Shown here: in pieces, positions 4,576 through 5,060 of the stretch
Numbering within the stretch: position 1 is the stretch's first letter
Layout: the number at the start of each line of letters is the position of its first letter
DNA from: Pseudomonadota bacterium
Lineage (GTDB): Bacteria; Pseudomonadota; Gammaproteobacteria; Burkholderiales; SG8-39
Length of the DNA stretch: 5,060 bases
NCBI GenBank assembly: GCA_021847125.1
Contig: JAJZUK010000135.1
Location: 1 to 5,060, forward strand
Direction: 5' to 3'
The notes under the pieces: generated by a model
What the model saw: only the letters and a program-made list of their open reading frames with translations
Told to the model about the DNA's origin: nothing
The model's database searches: none
Made by a program: the position numbers and the translations under genes

Positions 4576-5060
4576 ATGAGCACTTTGGACTCCGAAAATC
4601 GCGGGAGAAAGCTCCCGGCGTCCGTCATCATTCTTCTGCTCGTCGTCGCCGGGCTCGCCGCCGCCGCGTACTACCTGGCGCCGCGCTTCGAACGCGAAGC
4701 GCCGCAAATCACGCTGCCGCAGGCCGACGCGCTGGGCCTCGCGCCGATGGAGCTCGTCGTCGCCGATCGCGGCGCCGGCCTGAAGTCGGTGAGCGCGACG
4801 CTCGCCATGGGGGGCACCGAGCTCACGCTCGCCTCCGAGCAGTATGCCCAGCCGCTCGCCGAGAAGAAGCTCACGCTCGCCTTGCCGGCCAAGCTCGCCG
4901 GCGTCAAGGAAGGGCCCGCCGTGCTGCGCGTGAGCGCGCGCGACGCCTCGCTGTGGAATTTTTTCAAGGGCAACGAGACGCTGGTGCAGAAAAATCTGAC
5001 CATCGACCTCACCCCGCCGACGATCGAGCTCGTCGCCGACGACCGCTACGTCAACTTCGG
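4576..5060 (+). CDS. Membrane-anchored protein with Ig-like repeats, probable M23-family peptidase (5' part)
   Basis: This is the first 161 codons of a gene that leaves the window. Residues 1-13 are polar/basic, residues 14-35 form a single transmembrane segment (PASVIILLLVVAGLAAAAYYL), and the rest should lie in the periplasm. It has a beta-rich, Ig-like segment with 'VVADRGAGLKSVSATL' (residues 61-76) and 'AVLRVSARDASLWNFFKGNE' (residues 115-134), then LTPPTIELVADDRYVNFGG. Such a 'TPP.I......YVN.GG' stretch is typical of the N-terminal region of certain proteobacterial M23 metallopeptidases. Their catalytic LytM domain comes later and is not visible here, so peptidase activity is inferred. 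The ATG at 4576 has no clear Shine-Dalgarno. The gene is divergent from the YbaK-like gene, with a 225-bp gap between their starts. Confidence 0.65.
   Translation, partial: MSTLDSENRGRKLPASVIILLLVVAGLAAAAYYLAPRFEREAPQITLPQADALGLAPMELVVADRGAGLKSVSATLAMGGTELTLASEQYAQPLAEKKLTLALPAKLAGVKEGPAVLRVSARDASLWNFFKGNETLVQKNLTIDLTPPTIELVADDRYVNF

Noticed and set aside
4351..4707. N-terminal extension of the YbaK-like protein (open frame reaching ~283 codons)
   Set aside because: The extension has no family resemblance, runs through the -10 box and antisense to the M23-like gene start, and ATG 4350 has a strong ribosome binding site.

Overview
This window is high-GC proteobacterial DNA, most likely from a betaproteobacterium. 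The basis is gene content and codon style; no rRNA or other phylogenetic marker is present. It reads as core metabolic genes interrupted by a small accessory island.

Left edge (1-1016): the last codons of korA and then korB, the alpha and beta subunits of a 2-oxoacid (probably 2-oxoglutarate):ferredoxin oxidoreductase. They are joined by an ATGA overlap. korB carries all expected cofactor motifs but is split by a -1 frameshift near 421-423, so it is either a recent pseudogene or a base-call error.

Accessory island (1016-3507): (i) a short MNT-fold nucleotidyltransferase that starts on the korB stop codon, lacks the usual N-terminus and has Ala in place of the catalytic-motif Ser; (ii) a Phd/MazE-like antitoxin plus MazF/PemK endoribonuclease toxin pair, overlapping by GTGA, with a perfect -10 box so close to the antitoxin ATG that its mRNA is probably leaderless; (iii) an MntA-HepT (MNT-HEPN) pair with textbook GSX10DXD and RX4HXY motifs; (iv) an 826-bp solitary HUH/Y1 (RAYT, IS200-like) transposase element on the minus strand. 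This element is bounded by perfect 17-bp inverted repeats, with an extra repeat copy at its left end.

Right side (3508-5060): immediately outside the transposase element lie the last ~42 codons of a zinc-type/quinone oxidoreductase (MDR family) whose front is missing. The island boundary therefore cuts an older gene. A 10-bp stem hairpin separates this remnant from two convergent minus-strand genes: a 53-aa FmdB-type zinc-ribbon protein and, upstream of it, a YbaK/EbsC-type aminoacyl-tRNA deacylase-like protein with a clear ribosome binding site and -10 box. Diverging from these is the 5' part of a membrane-anchored protein with Ig-like repeats, probably an M23-type cell-wall peptidase, which runs off the window.

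Taken together, this is a stress/defence-type toxin-antitoxin cluster and a RAYT element set between core genes. All components belong to known families. I see no clear evidence for an entirely new system. The least ordinary points are the truncated Ser-to-Ala nucleotidyltransferase fused to the korB stop, the leaderless antitoxin promoter, the architecture of the RAYT ends and the decapitated oxidoreductase.
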